Assembly: GCA_034666705.1 (NCBI GenBank)
Contig: JAXDLH010000413.1
Location: 1 to 6,323 of the forward strand
Length of the DNA: 6,323 bases
Direction: 5' to 3'
Source of the DNA: JAXDLH01 sp034666705
GTDB taxonomy: Bacteria; Chloroflexota; UBA6077; SHYK01
Part shown: positions 1 to 5,508 of the stretch, one piece after another
Layout of the letters: each line of letters starts with the position of its first letter
Position numbering within the stretch: the first letter of the stretch is position 1
Position numbers and translations under genes: made by a program
The notes under the pieces: model-generated
Database searches by the model: none
What the model saw: the letters and a program-made list of their open reading frames with translations, nothing else
Told to the model about the DNA's origin: nothing

Positions 1-396
1 CTCGCCGGTGGTGAGCAGCGTGCGCACCAGCTCTACCAGTGTCCGCTCTCTGGCCGTCAGCCCATCCAGTGGGCCGGCCGTGCGCACGGCCTCGACCGCC
101 TCGGAACGGAGGTTGACCTCACGGGCGCGCGCCTCGTGGCGTGCCCAGGCGAAGTGCGCGCCCCACTCCCGCACCGTGGCCAGGATCACGAGCTCGCGAT
201 CCGCAGCCGGCAGCTCGGCCTGGGTGCGGAAATAATCCTCGACCTGTGAGGCGCGGGCCGCCAGCTCCGGCACATGCATCATGACGGCGGATGGACCGCG
301 CATCACCCCGCCGCTGCGGGTGCCGGCAATCCGGTCCCAGATAGCCTGCGCCTCCGCGGCCAGGCCGGCTCGATCGGGCGCTACTACACGACTCAT
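1..396 (-). CDS. Carboxymuconolactone decarboxylase / AhpD-fold family protein, 3' part beyond window
   Basis: Reading down from an ATG at 396 gives 132 codons that run off the left edge in frame, so the C-terminus is missing. The translation starts MSRVVAPDRAGLAAEAQ and carries the landmarks of the CMD family: GPSAVMMHVPELAARA (residues 34-49), then DRELVILATVREWGAHFAWARH (66-87) with the E77-W78-x2-H81 signature, then a GLTARERTLVELVRTLL helix (112-128). Family members are small all-helical proteins of the AhpD fold, covering gamma-carboxymuconolactone decarboxylases and thiol-dependent peroxidases. The CxxC pair of true AhpD peroxidases is absent from the visible part, which argues against alkylhydroperoxidase activity. 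The reaction and substrate cannot be assigned. Family placement is secure; the exact role is unknown. The start is supported by a G-rich tract 4 nt upstream. No upstream ATG in this frame fits better. Confidence 0.88.
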   Translation of the reverse strand, partial: MSRVVAPDRAGLAAEAQAIWDRIAGTRSGGVMRGPSAVMMHVPELAARASQVEDYFRTQAELPAADRELVILATVREWGAHFAWARHEARAREVNLRSEAVEAVRTAGPLDGLTARERTLVELVRTLLTTGE

Positions 397-400
397 AGAT

Positions 401-409
401 CCCCCCCCC
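401..409 (-). promoter_or_regulatory. G9 homopolymer serving as ribosome binding region of the CMD-family gene
   Basis: Nine consecutive G on the minus strand end 4 nt (ATCT) before the ATG at 396. No other Shine-Dalgarno-like purine run lies within 20 nt, so this tract probably pairs with the anti-SD. Homopolymers of this length slip easily, and a change in length would alter the SD-to-start spacing without touching the reading frame. That the tract is the functional RBS is inferred from its position. Confidence 0.5.
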
Positions 410-480
410 ACGCGCTGCTGGTCAGCACTGGATACGCTGCCGCATTGGCCGCGCGCACCAGTCTACATGCGTTTGCGGCA

Positions 481-525
481 CGGCGGGCCATCGTGATGGG
501 TACGTTCAGCTCCGGCCGCCCGCCG
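481..525. repeat. 8-bp perfect inverted repeat (481-488 / 518-525), 29-nt loop
   Basis: The arms cggcgggc and gcccgccg are exact reverse complements. They lie between the stop of the 68-aa unknown gene (537-539) and the start of the CMD-family gene, so read on the minus strand a hairpin would form 11 nt past that stop. No U-run follows and the loop is long, so a Rho-independent terminator is doubtful. It could be an operator or a chance GC-rich pairing. The rest of 397-536 shows no convincing promoter. Confidence 0.3.
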
Positions 526-536
526 AGTTGCCCTGA

Positions 537-743
537 TCATGACCGATCATACTTCGCGTCCTTTGGGTTATCCCGCAGATCAGCGAGCATGGGACCGGTC
601 CCCGCCGTCAAATTGGTCGCATCGACAACCGCATCAGCTTTGAGTTGCCCCAGGAACGCCGCATAGCTCAGGGACTGCTCATACTCGCGCTCAGCGAACG
701 CGGCGAGATCTTCTTCGTCCAGTGCGGCGCGGGACAGTCCCAT
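537..743 (-). CDS. Hypothetical protein, 68 aa, downstream of vapC
   Basis: I do not recognise this protein. It is short and soluble, with an acidic helical N-terminal half (residues about 9-34, DEEDLAAFAEREYEQ then SLSYAAFLGQLK) and a tail rich in Asp, Asn and Lys (ADLRDNPKDAKYD). There is no signal peptide, membrane segment, Cys or metal motif. The ATG at 743 is the only good start: a TGA sits in frame two codons upstream, and a GGAG lies 12 nt before it, a rather long spacing. About two thirds of its codons end in G or C, visibly less than in the hydroxylase genes, as in recently acquired DNA. It lies 55 nt after vapC on the same strand and could be the third gene of that transcript. That it is coding is likely from the plausible amino-acid composition and position, but it is not certain. 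Confidence 0.55.
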   Translation of the reverse strand: MGLSRAALDEEDLAAFAEREYEQSLSYAAFLGQLKADAVVDATNLTAGTGPMLADLRDNPKDAKYDRS

Positions 744-798
744 CAGTCATCGTGGCTCCAGAACATTTCGACGTTCTGCCATCGCACGATTTGGATCG

Positions 799-1167
799 TC
801 ATGGCGTGCCACCACCCAGCCCCAGGTCAGCGGCGACCACGCCGAGACGTCGATCCCGGGTCCATAGAGTCGCCAAGCCGTCCAGGGCCACCGCGGCCAG
901 GAGATGAACGTCGATATAGCCGATGCCACGCCCCATGAGGGTGCGGTTTTCGATGAAGCTCAGCGCTTCGTGTTCGCTTGCCACTGGCGCTCGAGGCAGT
1001 CCTTGCAGTAACGTGAGGACTTCGTCGCGTCTGATGAGATGGCCGCATGCGAGCTCGCCGACGACGAATGGATGGACCAGCACCTGACCCGCGTCCAGCG
1101 CCGCAGCCAGGGCTGGATCGCCCTGGCGCAAGTGGTCGATCCACACCGAGGTGTCGACCAGGATCAT
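799..1167 (-). CDS. vapC: VapC-type PIN-domain ribonuclease toxin
   Basis: This 122-aa protein is a complete PIN domain. The N-terminal strand MILVDTSVWIDHLR holds D5. VVGELACGHL (residues 35-44) gives E38, GIGYIDVHLLAA (81-92) gives D86, and LWTRDRRL (101-108) gives D105. These four acidic residues form the Mg2+ or Mn2+ site of PIN nucleases. VapC toxins cut RNA, often initiator tRNA or rRNA, when not held by VapB; the target of this one cannot be told from sequence. Length is normal for the family and nothing is truncated. The ATG overlaps the vapB stop in an ATGA, so translation is coupled to the antitoxin and there is no strong SD of its own. All catalytic residues are present, so activity is expected. 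Confidence 0.93.
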   Translation of the reverse strand: MILVDTSVWIDHLRQGDPALAAALDAGQVLVHPFVVGELACGHLIRRDEVLTLLQGLPRAPVASEHEALSFIENRTLMGRGIGYIDVHLLAAVALDGLATLWTRDRRLGVVAADLGLGGGTP

Positions 1168-1361
1168 GCGGGCTCGCTGCGTCGCCGGGGAATTTCCTGA
1201 AGCTGTGGCTCGCTGCCACCAAGGCGGGCGAGCCGTCGGGCGCTTTCTCGCTCGATCAGAGCCTTGAGGCCCTCACGGACGAGCGTAGTCCGCTCTTTCA
1301 GCCCAGTGACACGCTGGGCTTCGGCGAGCAACTCCTCATCCAGATTAATCGTGGTTCGCAT
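1164..1361 (-). CDS. vapB: VapB-family antitoxin
   Basis: The 65-aa product starts MRTTINLDEELLAEAQ, the standard opening of the VapB family with a ribbon-helix-helix DNA-binding domain: strand at residues 2-7, then two helices to about residue 45. The tail (QLQEIPRRRSEPA) is the part expected to wrap around the PIN toxin. VapB neutralises VapC and, with it, represses its own promoter. The frame stays open 18 codons further upstream to an ATG at 1415, but the start at 1361 matches the family start and has a GAGG 11 nt away (1373-1376). An ATG at 1370 would be only 2 nt from that SD. The 4-nt overlap with vapC is typical. The pair lies 61 nt after the hydroxylase large-subunit gene on the same strand, so read-through is possible. 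Confidence 0.9.
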   Translation of the reverse strand: MRTTINLDEELLAEAQRVTGLKERTTLVREGLKALIERESARRLARLGGSEPQLQEIPRRRSEPA

Positions 1362-1390
1362 GGACTGCATCGCCTCTGCCAAGATGCTCC

Positions 1391-1411
1391 GATGGTACAT
1401 CATCTGATGAT
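1391..1411 (-). promoter_or_regulatory. Candidate vapBC operator: two overlapping dyads, with a possible -10
   Basis: Positions 1399-1411 form a perfect 13-bp palindrome (atcatc-t-gatgat). Positions 1391-1401 form an overlapping 11-bp one (gatg-gta-catc). They lie 30-50 nt upstream of the vapB ATG in a patch more AT-rich than the rest of the window. Paired short dyads here are what RHH antitoxins such as VapB bind for autoregulation. A TATCAT (minus strand, 1412-1407) could be a -10 box inside the operator, but I find no good -35 17-18 nt away. The dyads are seen directly; the regulatory role is inferred from family knowledge. Confidence 0.5.
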
Positions 1412-1422
1412 ACATTCGATGC

Positions 1423-3747
1423 CTAGCGGGGTTTCTCTACCCCCTCGATCTTGCCGGTGGCCTCGAGGATGCGGCGGGGGGACATTGGGAGATCGCGGAG
1501 GCGGACGCCGGTGGCGCGGTAGAGGGCGTTGGCGATCGCGGCGGGTGGGGGGACGATCGGCGCCTCGCCGACGCCGCGCACGCCGAACGGATGGCCCGGG
1601 TTGGCGACCTCGACGATCACCGTGTCGATCATCGGCACATCGAGCGAGGTCGGCATGCGGTAATCGAGGAACGAGGCGTTCATCATGCGGCCGGCCTCGT
1701 CCATCACGTACTCCTCGTTGAGCGCCCAGCCGATCCCTTGCACGCCGCCACCCTGCATCTGCCCCTCCACGTAGCTCGGATGGACGGCCTTGCCGGCGTC
1801 CTGGAGCGCCGTGAAGCGCAGGATCGTGGTCTTGCCGGTGTCGGGATCGACCTCGACGTCGGCGATGCAGCCGACGAAGGCGCCGCCCCGGCCCCGCGGC
1901 TGCACATTCGAGCGGCCGGTGATCGGGCCGCCGGTGTCGTCGAGCTGCGCGGCCAGCTCCTTGAAGGTTAGCCGGCGCGCCGCATCTTCTGAGTCGGCGA
2001 AGGTGCCCGCGGCGAACTCAACCCGCTCCGGTGCTACCTCCCACAGAATCGCGGCGCGCGCCTTCATCTGGCGCACCACGTCGTGCGCGGCCTCGATGGC
2101 GGCGACGCCGGTGGCGAATGCGGTGCGGCTGCCCCCGGTGTTGCTCGTATAGCCCACGCCGTCGGTGCCGACGACCACGGGCCGCACGTCGTGCGCGGCG
2201 ATGCCGAGCACCTCGGCGGCTTGCATCGCGACCGCGGCGCGCGTGCCGCCAATGTCGACTGAGCCCTCGACGAGCTGCACGCGGCCATCGTTGCTCACGC
2301 TGATCGTGCAGCTCGACTTGTTGCCGCCGTTGTTCCAGTAGCCAAACGCCACGCCGCGTCCGCGGTGCGGGCCAGCGAGCGGCGCGTTGTAATGGGGATG
2401 GTTCTGCATCGCCTCCAGCACCTGGAGGGATCCGATATTCGTGTGCGTGGTGCCGTCGGCGCGCCGGGTGCCGTGCCGAGCGCTGTTCAGGATGCGGAAC
2501 TCGATCGGGTCCATGCCGACCTGCTCGGCCAACTCGTCGATCACCTGCTCGGTCGCGAAGACGGCCTGCGTGGTGCCCGGCGCGCGATAGGCGGCAGACT
2601 TCGGCTTGTTCACCACGACGTCGTAACCGTCGATGCGGACATTGGGAACGTCGTAGCAGGCGAACACGCCGCGCATCCCACCGCCGATCGAGGAGCCTGG
2701 GAAGGCGCCGGCCTCGTAGACCAGCTCCGCCTCGGCCGCGACGAGCCGGCCATCGCGCATCGCGCCGATCTTGACCCGCGTCCATGACCCCGGCGCTGGC
2801 CCGCTCGCCCGGAATACGTCGCTGCGGCCCATCACGACCCGCACGGGGCGGCCGCATTTGCGGGTGAGGAGCGCCGCGATCGGCTCGGTGCGCACGCCGA
2901 GCTTGCCGCCAAAGCCGCCGCCGATCTCGGTGGGGTTTACGTGGATCCTGGACACGGGGTAGTCGAGCAGCCGCGCCAGCGAGTCGCGCACGCCGAAGGC
3001 GCCCTGCGTGCTGCACCAGACCGTCAGCTCGCCGTCCGCGTTCCACAGCGCGGTGGCGGCGTGCGGCTCGATGTAGCCCTGGTGCACCGTGGCCGTCGTG
3101 AACTCGCGCTCGACGACGATGGCGGCCTCACGGAAGCCCTGCGCCGGGTCGCCGAGCACGTTCTGCATGTGCCGTGCGACGTTGCTCGGTCGGTCGCTCG
3201 TCGCGCCGAGGCTGTCGGTGCGCAACGTCTCGTGGAGGAGCGGCGCGTCGGCGCGCATCGCCTGGCGGCCATCGACGACCGGCGGCAATACCTCGTATGC
3301 GACGTCGATCAGCTTCAACGCCTCCTCGGCGATCCGCGCGCTCGTCGCAGCCACCGCGGCGACCGGGTGGCCCTGGTAGAGCGCTTTGGTGTTGGCGAGC
3401 ATGTTGGCGCGCAGGAAGCCGATGTTGCCGGTGTCTTCGTCCTCATCGCCGCCACCCCCGGCCTGGGGAAAATCGCGGCCGGTGACAATCGCCTTCACGC
3501 CCGGCAGCGCCTCGGCGCGACTCGCGTCGATGCGCACGATCCGGGCGTGCGCGTGCGGGCTGCGCAGCACGCGGCCGTACAGCATGCCGGTGAGCCGCAC
3601 GTCGGCCCCGTAGACGGCGCGGCCCGTAACCTTGTCGACGCCGTCGTGGCGAATCGGCCGCGTACCCACGACGCTGTATTCGACCTCGGAGAGCACGGCG
3701 TTCGCCTGCTGGAGCCGAGGGTCGAGCTTCTCTTCGGTCGCCGTCAT
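1423..3747 (-). CDS. Molybdenum hydroxylase large subunit, molybdopterin-binding (xanthine dehydrogenase / CoxL superfamily)
   Basis: This 774-aa catalytic subunit is full length for its family. The a/b hammerhead domain covers about residues 30-155 (DKVTGRAVYGADVRL, YQGHPVAAVAA); the Mo-cofactor domains cover about 175-774. Key motifs are GGGFGGK (276-282), the loop AYRAPGTTQ (386-394), YTSNTGGSRT (533-542), EGQMQGGGVQGIGWAL (661-676) and GVGEAPIVPPPAA (725-737). E728 corresponds to the conserved catalytic Glu of the superfamily. The enzyme hydroxylates a substrate with water-derived oxygen at Mo-pterin. The loop is neither AYxCSFR (form I CO dehydrogenase) nor AYRGAGR, and the usual GQG is DIGGTR at 498-503, so no substrate is assigned. 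An unusual GGGGDEDED loop lies at 97-105. The ATG at 3747 has a GGAGG 7 nt upstream (3755-3759) and overlaps the small-subunit stop by ATGA. The frame is open far upstream, but there it only shadows the next two genes. Confidence 0.93.
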   Translation of the reverse strand: MTATEEKLDPRLQQANAVLSEVEYSVVGTRPIRHDGVDKVTGRAVYGADVRLTGMLYGRVLRSPHAHARIVRIDASRAEALPGVKAIVTGRDFPQAGGGGDEDEDTGNIGFLRANMLANTKALYQGHPVAAVAATSARIAEEALKLIDVAYEVLPPVVDGRQAMRADAPLLHETLRTDSLGATSDRPSNVARHMQNVLGDPAQGFREAAIVVEREFTTATVHQGYIEPHAATALWNADGELTVWCSTQGAFGVRDSLARLLDYPVSRIHVNPTEIGGGFGGKLGVRTEPIAALLTRKCGRPVRVVMGRSDVFRASGPAPGSWTRVKIGAMRDGRLVAAEAELVYEAGAFPGSSIGGGMRGVFACYDVPNVRIDGYDVVVNKPKSAAYRAPGTTQAVFATEQVIDELAEQVGMDPIEFRILNSARHGTRRADGTTHTNIGSLQVLEAMQNHPHYNAPLAGPHRGRGVAFGYWNNGGNKSSCTISVSNDGRVQLVEGSVDIGGTRAAVAMQAAEVLGIAAHDVRPVVVGTDGVGYTSNTGGSRTAFATGVAAIEAAHDVVRQMKARAAILWEVAPERVEFAAGTFADSEDAARRLTFKELAAQLDDTGGPITGRSNVQPRGRGGAFVGCIADVEVDPDTGKTTILRFTALQDAGKAVHPSYVEGQMQGGGVQGIGWALNEEYVMDEAGRMMNASFLDYRMPTSLDVPMIDTVIVEVANPGHPFGVRGVGEAPIVPPPAAIANALYRATGVRLRDLPMSPRRILEATGKIEGVEKPR

Positions 3748-4244
3748 GCCGATGCCTCCTGGGCCCGCATCGCGTCGGCTGCCGCCAGCACGGCGCGCAC
3801 GATCTTGTCGTAGCCGGTGCAGCGGCACAGGTTGCCGGAGAGCCAGAAGCGGATGCGCGCTTCGCTCGGGTGCGGCTCGCGGTCGAGCAGCGCCTTCGCC
3901 GCCACGATGAAGCCGGGCGTGCAGATGCCGCACTGCAGCGCGGCCTGTTCGAGGAACGCCTGCTGGATCGGGTGCAGCGCCGTTGGGCCGGCGATGCCTT
4001 CGATCGTGGTCACGTCGTGGCCATCTGCCTCCGCGCCCAGCACAAGGCACGAATTCACGAGCCGGCCGTCGACGAGCACGCTGCAGGCGCCACAGTTGCC
4101 GTCGTTGCAGCCCTCTTTCGAGCCGGTGAGGCCGAGCACGTCGCGCAGGCACTCGAGGAGGCTCTGCTGCGGCTCGCACAGAAACACCGTCTCCTCGCCG
4201 TTGATGGTGGTCGCGACCTGAACCCTCGACGTGCGCGTGATCAA
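3744..4244 (-). CDS. Molybdenum hydroxylase small subunit, two [2Fe-2S] clusters (CoxS / XdhC-type iron-sulfur subunit)
   Basis: The 166-aa protein has both expected cluster-binding domains. The N-terminal plant-ferredoxin-like domain binds the first cluster with C46-x4-C51-x2-C54-x11-C66 (GCNDGNCGACSVLVDG). The C-terminal helical domain binds the second with C105-x2-C108 (QCGICTPG) and C140-x-C142 (GNLCRCTGY). It carries electrons from the Mo site of the large subunit to FAD of the medium subunit. All eight cysteines are present and the length is normal, so it should be functional. The start is a TTG at 4244: a GGAGG lies exactly 7 nt upstream (4252-4256), the TTGA overlaps the stop of the FAD gene, and no ATG or GTG is available before the conserved domain. 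The overlap at each end suggests tight translational coupling and equal subunit stoichiometry. Confidence 0.95.
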   Translation of the reverse strand: MITRTSRVQVATTINGEETVFLCEPQQSLLECLRDVLGLTGSKEGCNDGNCGACSVLVDGRLVNSCLVLGAEADGHDVTTIEGIAGPTALHPIQQAFLEQAALQCGICTPGFIVAAKALLDREPHPSEARIRFWLSGNLCRCTGYDKIVRAVLAAADAMRAQEASA

Positions 4245-5146
4245 CGGCCTGCCTCCGGATGCATCTCCACGGATTCTCCTCTAGCGCGGGCCAGGGCACC
4301 GCGCAGGGCGCGAACCGCGAGTATGCCGGCGAGGTGACGGCGCTGGGCCGCGCTGCCGCGCATGTCGGTGATGGGCCGCGCCGCATCGCGGGCGGCCTGC
4401 CCGGCCGATTCGAGCGCCTCGTCATTGCCGTGTGTGCCGACGAGCAGCGCAGGTGCGGCGTCGACCACAAGTGGCGTGGGAGCCACGGCGCCCAGGGCCA
4501 GGCGCGCGTCCGCAATGGTGCGGCCGTCCTCGGCCAAGGCGATCCAGGCGCCTGCGCCCACGACCGCGATGTCCATCTCGTTGCGCGGCGTGAAGCGCAG
4601 GTAGTAGCTGCCGGTGCGCGGCGTGGGTGGCGGCACGTGTACGGAGACGAGCAGTTCGCCCGACGCCAGCACTGTGGCGCCCGGGCCGGTGCAGAACGCC
4701 TCGACCGGGACCGTCCGGCGGCCACTCGGGCCGGCGATGAGGCACGTAGCCCCGAGCACGATGAGCGCCGGGATCGACTCGGCGCTTGGCGCGGCGTTGC
4801 AGAGGTTGCCCCCGACCGTGGCGCGGCCCTGGATGCCGATCCCCCCAATGATCGAGACGGCATCGATGAGGCCGGGATACGCGGCCTGAATCCGCGGGTC
4901 CTCGTAGATGCGGAAGCACGGCACCGCGGCGCCGAACGTCAGGCCCGCCGTCGGATCGAGGCGCAGCTCGTTCAACTCGGCGACGGCCTTGACGTCCACG
5001 ACGAGGTCGAGCTCGTATCGCTCGGCCCGGAGCTGGACGAGTAGATCGGTGCCGCCGGCGAGTGGCCGCGACCGGCCGTCGCTCGTGGCCAGCAGCGCCA
5101 CCGCCTCGTCGAGCGTCCCCGGGCGGGCGTAATCAAAAGCAGGCAC
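4241..5146 (-). CDS. Molybdenum hydroxylase medium subunit, FAD-binding (CoxM / XDH FAD subunit family)
   Basis: The 301-aa product starts VPAFDYARPGTLDEAVALL, the usual family opening. FAD_binding_5 spans about residues 1-170, with the diphosphate-binding motifs PLAGGTDLLVQLR (28-40) and ATVGGNLCNAAPSAES (109-124). The CO_deh_flav_C domain follows (about 178-285, from SYYLRFTPRNEMDIAVVGAG). The subunit holds FAD, takes electrons from the [2Fe-2S] subunit and passes them to an acceptor not visible here. The GTG at 5146 is chosen because GAGG lies 9 nt before it (5156-5159) and homology begins there. The 43 codons further upstream in frame, from 5275, have low-complexity Arg/Pro-rich content unlike the family. 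It is the first gene of the operon. The order FAD-FeS-Mo is that of coxMSL, which is shared by many non-CO hydroxylases. Confidence 0.94.
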   Translation of the reverse strand: MPAFDYARPGTLDEAVALLATSDGRSRPLAGGTDLLVQLRAERYELDLVVDVKAVAELNELRLDPTAGLTFGAAVPCFRIYEDPRIQAAYPGLIDAVSIIGGIGIQGRATVGGNLCNAAPSAESIPALIVLGATCLIAGPSGRRTVPVEAFCTGPGATVLASGELLVSVHVPPPTPRTGSYYLRFTPRNEMDIAVVGAGAWIALAEDGRTIADARLALGAVAPTPLVVDAAPALLVGTHGNDEALESAGQAARDAARPITDMRGSAAQRRHLAGILAVRALRGALARARGESVEMHPEAGR

Positions 5147-5177
5147 GGCGGTCGACCTCACGCTGGGTGCAGCCCGA

Positions 5178-5199
5178 ATTGTACCAGCGCCGTGCGGCG
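5178..5199 (-). promoter_or_regulatory. Candidate promoter of the hydroxylase operon: extended -10 plus inverted repeat
   Basis: On the minus strand TGGTACAAT provides an extended -10 (TGn) followed by TACAAT, five of six matches to TATAAT (box at 5183-5178). Transcription would begin about 25 nt before the GTG at 5146. No convincing -35 is seen at 17 nt, which extended -10 promoters tolerate. Directly upstream, 5188-5199 is a perfect inverted repeat (cgccg-tg-cggcg), placed where a regulator could block or recruit polymerase. The gap 5147-5301 separates divergent genes, so one regulator might serve both. Prediction by eye only. Confidence 0.4.
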
Positions 5200-5287
5200 G
5201 CACTGGACCCGGGCTCCTGGTGTATGCTCGGCGATAAGGAGCTCTGCGAGTGCCGTTCGCGGCGGCGATGAGCAAATCTAACCGGTC

Positions 5288-5295
5288 GGAGGAGG
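5288..5295 (+). promoter_or_regulatory. Strong ribosome binding site of the HicB-like gene
   Basis: GGAGGAGG sits 6 nt before a GTG at 5302. It fixes that GTG as the start rather than the ATG at 5306, which is in another frame. It is the strongest SD in the window. Confidence 0.75.
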
Positions 5296-5301
5296 CGCAC
5301 C

Positions 5302-5508
5302 GTGAATGAGCTGATTTTCCTGGTCGAAGAGGCTCCTGAGGGTGGCTTCACCGCCCGGGCACTGGGTCATTCGATCTTCACCGAGGGTGATACCCTCGAG
5401 TCGCTCCCGGAGCAGGTCCGTGACGCGGTGCGCTGCCATTTTGACGACGCCGAGCGGCCGCATGTCGTGCGTCTCCACTTTGTGCGCGAGGAAGTCATCG
5501 CGGTATGA
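5302..5508 (+). CDS. HicB-like small protein, apparently without HicA
   Basis: This 68-aa protein (MNELIFLVEEAPEGGFTARALGHSIFTEGDTL then a helix QVRDAVRCHF and strand VVRLHFVREEV) has the compact beta-beta-beta-alpha-beta pattern of the HicB N-terminal fold. Close relatives are often mislabelled 2-oxoisovalerate dehydrogenase in databases, but nothing here suggests that enzyme. It lacks the C-terminal helix-turn-helix or ribbon-helix-helix domain of long HicB antitoxins, so it would bind a partner rather than DNA. Such genes usually stand beside hicA. Here no frame downstream or upstream gives a HicA-like protein with the conserved GSH motif. The gene is divergent from the hydroxylase operon and its last 14 nt overlap a minus-strand small ORF. 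Protein-family recognition is firm; function as an antitoxin is uncertain. Confidence 0.85.
   Translation: MNELIFLVEEAPEGGFTARALGHSIFTEGDTLESLPEQVRDAVRCHFDDAERPHVVRLHFVREEVIAV

Noticed and set aside
1362..1415. N-terminal extension of VapB from an ATG at 1415.
   Set aside because: It would cover the dyad operator, and the family start MRTTINL lies at 1361.
2941..3813. Long plus-strand ORFs opposite the hydroxylase genes (also 3870-4337 and 4259-5044).
   Set aside because: They are mirror frames produced by strong GC bias at third positions. They show no domains and no RBS, and lie fully antisense to conserved genes.
3748..4863. Open frame extending the large-subunit gene upstream by 372 codons.
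   Set aside because: The extension is Arg/Pro/Ser-rich and overlaps two well-supported genes in other frames. It has no domain, and the ATG at 3747 has a good SD and the family-typical start.
1423..5146. Assignment of the operon as aerobic CO dehydrogenase coxMSL.
   Set aside because: Gene order agrees, but the AYxCSFR loop with its Cu-binding Cys is missing.
5147..5275. 43 extra N-terminal codons for the FAD subunit from an upstream start at 5275.
   Set aside because: No similarity to the family before VPAFDY. The extension would cross the candidate promoter and lacks the GAGG-spaced start found at 5146.
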